Shown one piece after another: positions 18,133-25,691 of a DNA stretch of 64,000 bases. The stretch lies in contig JAGQRH010000019.1 of NCBI GenBank assembly GCA_020425605.1, positions 26,798-90,797 on the forward strand. Direction: 5' to 3'. Made by a program: the position numbers and the translations under genes. Within the stretch, counting starts at the first letter, position 1, and every line of letters begins with the position of its first letter. This DNA is from Planctomycetota bacterium (GTDB lineage: Bacteria > Planctomycetota > UBA8742 > UBA2392). The notes below the pieces were generated by a model. It ran no database searches and was not told where the DNA came from. It saw only the letters and a program-made list of their open reading frames with translations.

Positions 18133-20730
18133 CTACTCGAACCGCAAGTCGTCGAAATAAATTTGACGGGTTGCACCCGCTGCGGTCTCAAACACAAGCT
18201 CTACCTTGCTCAGTTGGTTCAGGTCCAGGTTTGGGTTGCCTGCGGTGAAGGCGGACAGCAGGATGCTGGCTTCCACGAACCGGTCATACACGTTGCTTCC
18301 GCTGCCCGGGTAATCAGGCAGGTACGTGTTGTTCTGCGCGGCCGTGTCAAAGAGCGTCACAGTCGCCTGGTCATTCTGGACATCCGTCAGGCGCACGCGC
18401 ACTGTCACCCAGTCAAACCCCTTGAGTGCTGCGCCGGAATCGATAGCGCCGACCCGGAAGATGAATCGCCTGGCGTCACTCATGTCCTGGAAAGTAGCGG
18501 GGATGTTGCTGGTGTAGGTCGCCGTCGTCGAAGCCGGAAGGCTCATGATGTTGTGACGCAGCGCCAGTGAGCCAAACGAGCCGTAGTTCGTGTAAATCGC
18601 ACCGCTAGTGCTCCAGGTTCCGGTACTGAGAGTATTGGCGCCTCCCAGGCTGTTCACGTTCTTGTTGCCGCCCTGGTGATCGTCCAGCAATACGCGCTCC
18701 GCCATGTTGCGCCAGGCGGTGACTCCGACCTCAGTGCTGCCTGCTTTCTCGTTCGTGTACAGCAGGCCGTCCAACGAGAGATCGAGGTCGGCCCAGCGCT
18801 TCATGAACGCAACCACTAGGTTGAAGATGCGCGCCTGCTGCTGCGCACGCGTGATATAGGCTAAGGGGACGCCCGTTCCGCTGTAATCCGGTTCGTTCGG
18901 TGCGTTGTCCGTCAGGAACCCGTGACAGCCGCCATAGATTGTTGCGAACGTGGTTGGGCCGCTGGCTCGGTCAATCAGTTCGTCGCAGATCGGGTACAGT
19001 AGGTCACGGTCATTCTCGGCCGCTATCAACAGACTCGGGACGCGCGCCTGCTCCGTTGGGACGGGATAGGTGACGCTGCTGCCGGATTGGGTACTGCTGA
19101 AATAGCGCAAGTCAAACGCCATGAAGTAGACCAAGCCACGCACATTGATCGGAGTGCGCTGCGTGCCGTTGAACATGTACGGCTGCGAACGAACATGACT
19201 GCCATGGGTGGCGCCGCCACCACGGCTGTGTCCGCTAACGAAGATCTTTTCCTCGTCGACGTGATTCTGGAGCGCGTGCCCCGATTGCGCGTTCTTTGCC
19301 ACCACCCACTGCAGGGCGCCTTCCTGGAACGCACTGCCTGACTCCATGCCGCGCTCCGGAGCGCCACCGTCATATAGGCTGTTGGGAGACTGGCCACTGT
19401 AGCCGCCATCCCCAAAAGACTGATAGTCCTCGACCGACACGAAGATGAACCCATGGCTGGCCAGGTGCGAACCGAGATTATGGTAATCCACCATGTTGAA
19501 GCCACGTCCGCGGTGATGCACCAGAACGGGCGCGGGCGACGGTGCTGTCGAGAAGTTCGGATAGTAGTACTCAACTCGGCAATTGAAGGTACTGGCCTGC
19601 GGGTAGCTGATCCCGTCATAACTGGACGTAAACGTAAACGTCTCAACCGTCGGGCCAACGGGCGTGTAGGAGCCCGTCGTCGAGAAATCCTGCCCGGAAG
19701 TAATCTCGGTCTCTGCCGCCGAGAACACCGCCAGCGCGCAGCGAATGTTGGATGCCTGACCGCCGGTAGCCGTTGCGTACAGAACGAATTCAAAGCTGCC
19801 AGTCGCGGTCGGCGTACCGGTCACGTCGCCTGTTTGTGGATTCAAACTCAGACCAGCAGGGAGATTGTTGCCCGTCTTCACGCCGAATCCGAGCGCGCTA
19901 CTCGGAGCGGCAAAGGCAATCGAATCACTGTAGGGATCACCTACGCGAACTGTCTTCAGCGCTACAAACGGTCCAATCGAGCCGGTTACAGTGACGTTCT
20001 GACAGCTGATCGATGAGCTGGTCACATCCGGGTAGCCGGCCGATGAAGCCTTCAGAGAGAACGACCCGACGCTGTCATACAGCAAGCTCGTAAAGTCCAG
20101 AGAGCTGCCGGAAGAAAGCGTACGCGTCAACGTGCCATACAGCGTGCCCGTGCCGGTCACCATCGACAACGTGATGTCAATCGGCCCGGAGGGCGCGGCC
20201 GGCGTGCTGGTGTTGGGATCGACTGTCTGCACGGTCACGGTGAAGGCGGAATTCACATAGGCCGGGCTAGGCACAGTCGCGAACTGCAGGTCGCGCTGGG
20301 CGTTTACCGTGAAACTGGCGGTCTGGGCCGGAGCCGTAGCGTTAGGACCGTCGAACTGCAGCACATAGGTGCCGACCGTATCCAGTACGATGCCGTCAAA
20401 AAGCAGCGTGGAAGTTCCGGGGCCAGGCTTGGTCGTCGTACCGACGAGAGAACCGGGACCTGAGACCACTCCTACCGAGATGACCTCGGCGCCCGCCACG
20501 GTTATGCCGCTGGTTGTCGAAGGCTGGAAGAAACTCAGGTTGACAGAAAACGGACGGCCGACCTGTAGGCCGTTGCCGCTCGGGCCGGAAACCTGGATGT
20601 CGTACGGACTCTGGCCGCCGCCACCACCGCCGCTGCCTCCGCCACCACCACTGCCGCCGCCTCCACCACATGCCGACAGGCTGAACACGAGAACAAGAGT
20701 CAAGAATGTGACGGGCGGTAGGCTCCGCAT
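18133..20730 (-). CDS. Lipoprotein with polyglycine linker, Ig-like region and alpha/beta-hydrolase domain
   Basis: An 865-residue lipoprotein: signal TFLTLVLVFSLSAC with the lipidated Cys21, followed directly by a (G5)S(G5)S(G6) linker. Residues about 40-250 are beta-rich Ig-like or bacterial surface modules, then a putative-Ig domain (GLSLNPQTGDVTGTPTATGS). An alpha/beta-hydrolase domain spans about 360-640: APVLVHHRGRGFNMVDY (oxyanion region), VSGHSRGGGATHG with nucleophile Ser502, LLIAAENDRD and YGGCHGFLTD as likely Asp and His. The C-terminus (YFDDLRFE) ends as in carbohydrate-binding beta-sandwiches. It resembles polyester or lipid esterases of the cutinase/PETase-like type, but the substrate is not inferable. 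Confidence 0.8.
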   Translation of the reverse strand: MRSLPPVTFLTLVLVFSLSACGGGGGSGGGGGSGGGGGGQSPYDIQVSGPSGNGLQVGRPFSVNLSFFQPSTTSGITVAGAEVISVGVVSGPGSLVGTTTKPGPGTSTLLFDGIVLDTVGTYVLQFDGPNATAPAQTASFTVNAQRDLQFATVPSPAYVNSAFTVTVQTVDPNTSTPAAPSGPIDITLSMVTGTGTLYGTLTRTLSSGSSLDFTSLLYDSVGSFSLKASSAGYPDVTSSSISCQNVTVTGSIGPFVALKTVRVGDPYSDSIAFAAPSSALGFGVKTGNNLPAGLSLNPQTGDVTGTPTATGSFEFVLYATATGGQASNIRCALAVFSAAETEITSGQDFSTTGSYTPVGPTVETFTFTSSYDGISYPQASTFNCRVEYYYPNFSTAPSPAPVLVHHRGRGFNMVDYHNLGSHLASHGFIFVSVEDYQSFGDGGYSGQSPNSLYDGGAPERGMESGSAFQEGALQWVVAKNAQSGHALQNHVDEEKIFVSGHSRGGGATHGSHVRSQPYMFNGTQRTPINVRGLVYFMAFDLRYFSSTQSGSSVTYPVPTEQARVPSLLIAAENDRDLLYPICDELIDRASGPTTFATIYGGCHGFLTDNAPNEPDYSGTGVPLAYITRAQQQARIFNLVVAFMKRWADLDLSLDGLLYTNEKAGSTEVGVTAWRNMAERVLLDDHQGGNKNVNSLGGANTLSTGTWSTSGAIYTNYGSFGSLALRHNIMSLPASTTATYTSNIPATFQDMSDARRFIFRVGAIDSGAALKGFDWVTVRVRLTDVQNDQATVTLFDTAAQNNTYLPDYPGSGSNVYDRFVEASILLSAFTAGNPNLDLNQLSKVELVFETAAGATRQIYFDDLRFE

Positions 20731-20745
20731 GATTATTCCCTTCGT

Positions 20746-21291
20746 CTAGATGCCCGCGTAGTACCAGGCGCCGTCGATGCGTACGAATGGCAGAACAAGC
20801 TGGCCAAGGTTGCCGCCGACCGTCATCACAAGTTGGGCCTTGTCACCTTCTGCGACAACCTCGTAGCTGCGCTCGGTCCAGGCGTGGCTGACCTTGCCCC
20901 ATAGTCCGTCCGTGCTGTGCCAGAGATACTGGCGAAACGCCGCAAGCAGGTCGTCTTCAACCAGTGACGGCTTGCCGGCCGTCGATTCCATCGTGCGGGC
21001 CAGCCAGGCGCGATCTTCGCGCTGGCGTGCGAGCAGGATTCCGGCCACAAGGTCTTCGATGGTCAGGTTGGTGACCTGCCATTCCGATTCCGCTGCAGGT
21101 GGAGACACGTTCACGTTCGCCTCCTCGGGCTCGCGCACCGGCTCAGGCTCGGGCAGCTCGGGTGTCGGCGACGCCACAGTCAAAGGCTCCGGCGCAGATA
21201 CAGGCTTTGTACCGGGCAGAGTGATCAAGAGCGTACCGACAATCGCAGCCAGCACGGCAATCGCAAGGATGGGCTTCAATATCGGACGCAT
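20746..21291 (-). CDS. Membrane-anchored NTF2-like protein
   Basis: A 181-residue protein with an N-terminal membrane anchor (ILAIAVLAAIVGTLLITL) and a Pro/Glu-rich spacer (near 30-65). A C-terminal domain of about 105 residues ends VLPFVRIDGAWYYAGI, the usual final strand of NTF2-like folds. The start at 21291 follows GAGGAG; in-frame codons further upstream lack a site. It lies 15 bp upstream of the hydrolase lipoprotein gene on the same strand, so the two are probably an operon. Confidence 0.65.
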   Translation of the reverse strand: MRPILKPILAIAVLAAIVGTLLITLPGTKPVSAPEPLTVASPTPELPEPEPVREPEEANVNVSPPAAESEWQVTNLTIEDLVAGILLARQREDRAWLARTMESTAGKPSLVEDDLLAAFRQYLWHSTDGLWGKVSHAWTERSYEVVAEGDKAQLVMTVGGNLGQLVLPFVRIDGAWYYAGI

Positions 21292-21438
21292 GGATGGACT
21301 CCTCTGGCATGTCCTTGTAGCGAATCGCGGAAGACCGTTCGTCACAGCCGCCACATGGACGTTTCTGCATTTTGACGAGCAGACTCTTGGGCGAACGCGG
21401 GCAGTCTAGTTGCCCTGGAGCGGCCAGACAGCCTATTT

Positions 21439-21891
21439 CTAGGATTCCGGTGTCTTCGTCCGCCCTGGGAATTCCATCAGGAAGTACGGCCCATCTTCGC
21501 TGTGCCCCGGCTCAAGCACCCGCCAACCTAGCGCCACATAAAACGCGATCGCGGACTCGTTGCGTTGCGAGCACTTAAGCCGTGCGGGGCCTTCCATCCG
21601 TGACAGCGCGGCCTGCAACAGTGACTTGCCAATGCCCCGTCGCATGTAGCTCTTGCCCACGAAGAGGTGATGGACGAAGTTCTCAGGCGCCCACCAGGAA
21701 ACGAAGCCGGCGATCAAGCCTTCGACTTCGGCCACCATCACGGCCTCGCCTTCGGTCTGGATGTCGAAGTCCTGCAGCCGAAACAGCAACGGATCGGTCC
21801 AGTGAAACGTCTCGCGCCGCGCCTGAAGAAACAGGTCGCGCAGGACGGCCAGGTCGGCGCGGGTGGCATCCCGAATGATCAGATCACCCAC
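21439..21891 (-). CDS. GNAT-family N-acetyltransferase
   Basis: A 150-residue protein with the GNAT core: [40 protein letters not shown], and the acetyl-CoA loop [18 protein letters not shown] (RRGIGKSL). The end [20 protein letters not shown] matches the N-x-x-A-x-x-FY signature of the last helix. The frame is open well upstream, but those codons are antisense-like inside recQ. A GTG at 21891 places the start exactly at the fold and overlaps the recQ stop by 8 bp, suggesting translational coupling. The acetyl acceptor is unknown. Confidence 0.82.
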   Translation of the reverse strand: MGDLIIRDATRADLAVLRDLFLQARRETFHWTDPLLFRLQDFDIQTEGEAVMVAEVEGLIAGFVSWWAPENFVHHLFVGKSYMRRGIGKSLLQAALSRMEGPARLKCSQRNESAIAFYVALGWRVLEPGHSEDGPYFLMEFPGRTKTPES

Positions 21892-23875
21892 GGGTGATTC
21901 CCAACACCGCCTCGCCGTAGGCCTCAAGCTTGGCAGGGCCGATGCCGGGCACGGCGAGCAACTCGTCCTTCGTTTTCGGCTTGTGGGCGGCGATGGCCTC
22001 GAGCGTCTTGTTGCCGAACACGCGGAAGGCGCGTACGCCCTCGGACTTCGCTTGCTGCATCCGCCATGCCTTGAGGGCATCGAACAATTCCGGATCAGCC
22101 GTGCCTGCCGACGATGCAGAGGTTGAGGTCTTCTTGCGCGCCCGGGCACCCTTCGTCGCAGCCTCAGGTGCCCGGCCGGGAAGCATCACTGCGCCATCAA
22201 GCTCGCGGCCGGTGCGTTGACCGGCCTCAGTGAGGCAAATGCGCTTGAACTGAATGACACGGCCGTCTTTCTCGAACTCATCCAGCGTGGTGTAGACCAG
22301 CCCGTTCTGTTCCAGCGCGCCGAGCAGATCTTCGAAGTCACGGCGCTGAAGTCGCGCCTCGAACTCGTCGCGGAACAGCTTGCCGGTGCTCTGGTTGTCC
22401 CGTGCAGTCAGCGCGCTGATGATGTCCTGCAACACTGACATTTCCTGCTCATCGGGCTCGCGGAAGCTTTTCAGCACGCACTGTTGTGGCGCGCAGACGT
22501 CGCACTTGCCGCAGGCGTGGCCGTCGTCACGATCACCGAAGTGATTCAGCAGTGCCAGCATTCGACAGCCGTTGCTCTGGGCGAAATTGACGATGCGATC
22601 CAGCTGGTCGCGCTTGTGCTCAAGTTGGCGCTGGTAAGGCTCGATCCACTTGCCATCGCCGCGCGTCACATAGCCGTCCATGTCGATCACGGCACCACCT
22701 TGGGCTGCCAGCTTGTCGAGCCGCCCGCCCAACGCATTCGGGTCGAGGTCCAGCTCGGCGGCCAGCGACTCAAAGTCTGTGGCCTGCTGCGACAGCGCGC
22801 CCCATAGCGTGCGCATTTCTTTCACCGGCGGGTAGTCGCGTTCCATGAACCATTCGTGCAGCCTGCGGTCAGCCCAGCTCCACATCAGGATCGCGCGCGA
22901 GGGCTTGCCATCGCGGCCTGCACGGCCAATCTCCTGGTAGTAGCCCTCGACGCTTGCGGGCAGCGCCGTGTGGATCACCGTACGGACGTTGTGTTTGTCG
23001 ATGCCCATGCCGAAGGCAATGGTCGCGACGACCACGCTGACGTCGCCGCCGAGGAATGCTGACTGCGCGTTGTCCCGGTCGGCCGCCGAAAGTCCCGCGT
23101 GATATGGCTGGCAAGGCGTCTGCTCGGCAATGCGAGCGGCCAGCGCTTCGCACTCCTTGCGGCTGGGCACGTAGACGATGGCTGGCAGCCGCTCGCCTTG
23201 GGCCAACAGTTCCAGCACCCGGTCGCCGCGCTGGGATGGCTTGAGGTCAACCACTTCAATCGCGAGGTTGGTACGCCGGAACCCGTGAATGAGCCGTTTG
23301 CAGTCCTTCAGCCCAAGCTGGTCGATGATGTCCTTCTGCACCAGCGGCGTGGCCGTTGCCGTCAGCGCTATCACCGGCGCGGGCATCAGTCCTGGCAGAC
23401 GCTGTCCCAACAGGCGATAGTCCGGCCGAAAGTCGTGGCCCCACTGGCTGATGCAGTGGGCCTCGTCGACCGCGATCAGGCTGGGCTTGCGCTTGGCCAG
23501 CCAGTCCACGAAGCCGGGCACGCGCAAGCGTTCGGGCGCGATGAACAGGAAATCCAGCTTGCCCTCGGCCCAATCGAAGCAGGCCTGCCGCGACTCTTCT
23601 CGAGGCCGGCCGCTGTGGATGCGCGCAGCGTTGAAGCCCTGCTCATGGAGCTTGGCAACCTGATCTTCCATCAACGAAATCAGCGGCGATATCACCAGCG
23701 CGTTGCCGCCACGAGCCACGCCGGGAAGCTGGTAGCAAAGCGATTTACCTGCGCCGGTAGGCATTACCAGCAGGCAGTCATGGCCAGCGGTTAACGCGGC
23801 GCAGGCGTCAGCCTGGTGCGGACGAAACGAATCAAAGCCGAAGCGCTCACGAAGGATGGAGTCCAAGTCCGCCAT
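21884..23875 (-). CDS. recQ: ATP-dependent DNA helicase RecQ
   Basis: A 663-residue superfamily 2 helicase: [20 protein letters not shown], Walker [32 protein letters not shown] (motif II and the aromatic-rich loop), ALTATATP (III), AFGMGIDK (V) and [13 protein letters not shown] (VI). The zinc-binding cysteines (CRML, CGKCDVC) and winged-helix RQC region follow. After a low-complexity linker, an HRDC domain ([40 protein letters not shown]) ends the protein. It unwinds recombination and replication-fork intermediates. The gene downstream overlaps its stop. Confidence 0.96.
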   Translation of the reverse strand: MADLDSILRERFGFDSFRPHQADACAALTAGHDCLLVMPTGAGKSLCYQLPGVARGGNALVISPLISLMEDQVAKLHEQGFNAARIHSGRPREESRQACFDWAEGKLDFLFIAPERLRVPGFVDWLAKRKPSLIAVDEAHCISQWGHDFRPDYRLLGQRLPGLMPAPVIALTATATPLVQKDIIDQLGLKDCKRLIHGFRRTNLAIEVVDLKPSQRGDRVLELLAQGERLPAIVYVPSRKECEALAARIAEQTPCQPYHAGLSAADRDNAQSAFLGGDVSVVVATIAFGMGIDKHNVRTVIHTALPASVEGYYQEIGRAGRDGKPSRAILMWSWADRRLHEWFMERDYPPVKEMRTLWGALSQQATDFESLAAELDLDPNALGGRLDKLAAQGGAVIDMDGYVTRGDGKWIEPYQRQLEHKRDQLDRIVNFAQSNGCRMLALLNHFGDRDDGHACGKCDVCAPQQCVLKSFREPDEQEMSVLQDIISALTARDNQSTGKLFRDEFEARLQRRDFEDLLGALEQNGLVYTTLDEFEKDGRVIQFKRICLTEAGQRTGRELDGAVMLPGRAPEAATKGARARKKTSTSASSAGTADPELFDALKAWRMQQAKSEGVRAFRVFGNKTLEAIAAHKPKTKDELLAVPGIGPAKLEAYGEAVLGITRG

Positions 23876-23944
23876 GCGCGGAGTATAACGTGGGCGAGTC
23901 CACGTGCATCGTCGCGGCCTGCCCGGCTAATGGGATGCAAGTGG

Positions 23945-24388
23945 CTATTCGAAATAGTCGTCGTATTGCTCGAGCATGTGATGCAGTTCAGTCAGCGTCT
24001 CGCGCGCCCCTGCCTCGTCCTTCGCTCCGGCGAGCGAGTCGACGGCCGGCATGAAACCCTCTAAGAATACGTGCAATTGATTGTGCGCCGCCCCCGTCAT
24101 CGTACAGCCGGACACGAGTCGCTTGACGCGCTGCTGCAGGTCCTGCCCAAGCGCGCTCATGTCATTGAGAGACTCGGCAGGCTTGTCGGCCAATGCCTGC
24201 CGAATTCCCAGTATGCCCTCGCGCGTGTGCTGGTCCGCCTGCCACTTCCTGCCATTGTCCAGGGTGAGTGTAGCTGGAGCGTGATTGTGCACCTCATTGG
24301 CAGGTTGGTTGTCGTCAGAATTGCCGCAAGCAACGAGCCCCAGCACAGCCAGCATCGTCGCACCCATCATCAGAGAAAGCCTGCGCAT
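23945..24388 (-). CDS. Small lipoprotein, unknown family
   Basis: A 147-residue protein with a lipoprotein signal (LSLMMGATMLAVLGLVAC, Cys21). A charged linker with two histidines (EVHNHAP) is followed by a helical domain with LDNGRKWQADQHTREGILGI and HNQLHVFLEGFMPAVDSL. The LDNGKKW-type opening occurs in short exported proteins of other phyla that I cannot name with confidence. The start at 24388 follows GGAGGG. Histidine-rich positions hint at metal or haem binding, but that is a guess. Confidence 0.65.
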   Translation of the reverse strand: MRRLSLMMGATMLAVLGLVACGNSDDNQPANEVHNHAPATLTLDNGRKWQADQHTREGILGIRQALADKPAESLNDMSALGQDLQQRVKRLVSGCTMTGAAHNQLHVFLEGFMPAVDSLAGAKDEAGARETLTELHHMLEQYDDYFE

Positions 24389-24485
24389 CGCGAACCCTCC
24401 ATAAACAGACATCAATGTCCTTTTATGGAACGACTGGTTGCTGGAGTCTATTCCCGGCGACGCTGGCAAGTCGCTGCCAGCTGCT

Positions 24486-24650
24486 TCAGGCGATGGACTT
24501 CCAACTGTCGCCGTAGCTGTGCGCAACGTTCTCGGCCGGAGAACGCTCGTGGATGATGCCAGTGGCCATGGCCAAGAGCAGGCAGGCGAGCAGGCCGAAC
24601 GGGGTCGCGGCCGCGGCCAGCAGAATTAGATAACCCATATCATGGTCCAT
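24486..24650 (-). CDS. Small membrane protein (54 aa)
   Basis: MDHDMGYLILLAAAATPFGL opens the frame; a hydrophobic hairpin or long helix reaches about residue 28 and a hydrophilic tail (ERSPAENVAHSYGDSWKSIA) ends it. A GGAGGGC ribosome binding site precedes the ATG. It is divergent from the ECF sigma gene and upstream of the small lipoprotein gene on the same strand. No family was recognised. Confidence 0.6.
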   Translation of the reverse strand: MDHDMGYLILLAAAATPFGLLACLLLAMATGIIHERSPAENVAHSYGDSWKSIA

Positions 24651-24743
24651 TCTGCCCTCCTTTCCGAAGTGCCTATTGTAGCGAAACGGCGCTCGGGCGT
24701 GGGACCAAAGCCCTTCCCCTGGATGGAATTGGGCCCTCTGTGC

Positions 24744-24768
24744 GAACTTTCGGGACTGCACAGACGTT
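24744..24768 (+). promoter_or_regulatory. Candidate ECF-type promoter of the sigma factor gene
   Basis: GAACTT and CGTT with 17 bp between GAAC and CGTT, the layout of promoters read by ECF sigma factors. The implied leader is about 35 nt. A similar sequence precedes the partner gene (25563-25586). Confidence 0.4.
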
Positions 24769-24812
24769 CGTACAATGACCCTTTCCCCGTTTCCCTGTCA
24801 GGACTCGCCGCC

Positions 24813-25415
24813 ATGGCGGACGCCCAACGCGACCTCGAGCTTATGCGCCGCTTCCAGGCCGGCGACGTGGACGCGTTCACCGAGCTCTACGAGGCGCATC
24901 TACGGGGATTGCTCAACTTCTTCTTCCGCCTGTGCTGGGACCGCTCGCTGGCCGAGGACTTCGCCCAGGAAGTCCTGCTGCGCATCTACAAGTCCGGCCA
25001 CAAGTGGGAGCCGAATGCCAAGTTCACCACCTACCTGTACCGCATCGCGCGCAATTACTGGATCGACCACTGTCGGCTGCTAAGCACGCAGAAGGAAAAC
25101 GTCAGCCTGAACGCCAGGTTCGGCGGCAACGAAGACGCGGCCAGCCTGATGGACCGCTTGCCCGACGACATCCGACCGCCCGATGACGACATGGACCGCC
25201 AGGAACTCTACGCCGCGATCATGAAGGCGCTTGAGCAGCTTCCCGAGGAACAGCGCATGGTCTTCGTGCTGTCCGAGATCGAAGAGCTGAAGTACCAGGA
25301 GATCTCCGAGATCATGGAGATCCCGCTCGGCACCGTGAAATCCCGCATGCACACGGCCGTCGGCAAGCTGCAGGAGTTGCTGGGCGACTACAAGCCACTC
25401 ACGGCCGAGGCCTAG
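24813..25415 (+). CDS. ECF-type RNA polymerase sigma factor
   Basis: A 200-residue sigma-70-family protein with only regions 2 and 4. Region 2: DAFTELYEAHLRGLLNFFFR, RSLAEDFAQEVLLRIYKS, KFTTYLYRIARNYWIDH. Region 4: QLPEEQRMVFVLSEIEELKY, QEISEIMEIPLGTVKSRMHT (the helix-turn-helix). It would direct RNA polymerase to a specific gene set when freed from an anti-sigma factor. The next gene (276 bp downstream) is the likely partner. Start at 24813 chosen because the conserved N-terminus follows; the frame is open upstream without a ribosome binding site. Confidence 0.93.
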   Translation: MADAQRDLELMRRFQAGDVDAFTELYEAHLRGLLNFFFRLCWDRSLAEDFAQEVLLRIYKSGHKWEPNAKFTTYLYRIARNYWIDHCRLLSTQKENVSLNARFGGNEDAASLMDRLPDDIRPPDDDMDRQELYAAIMKALEQLPEEQRMVFVLSEIEELKYQEISEIMEIPLGTVKSRMHTAVGKLQELLGDYKPLTAEA

Positions 25416-25562
25416 CCGGATACTGTGGATAGCCGCCCTTTTCCCAGCCCGAGGCCTCGCGCCTAAACCACTACCCCGAAACACCTTACGCCGACTCGCC
25501 CGATGTGCGCTCTGTGCGTGAAAAATGTCGCGTATTCGGGCATCAATTCGTGGTTAAAGCCT

Positions 25563-25586
25563 GAACCGATGGGCGTTGGTGCCGTT
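25563..25586 (+). promoter_or_regulatory. Candidate ECF-type promoter of the putative anti-sigma gene
   Basis: GAACC and CGTT with 16 bp between GAAC and CGTT, in the 276-bp gap after the sigma gene. The leader would be about 95 nt. Together with the similar element before the sigma gene it suggests autoregulation. Confidence 0.4.
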
Positions 25587-25691
25587 TAGATACCCAGCCC
25601 GGAGAAGCCTCCGGCGCGCATTTTTGATGTTAGGCCGGTCAGATCGACCTGCCGATGTAGACAAGACAGTACCCCTGAGGCAGCACCCCAA

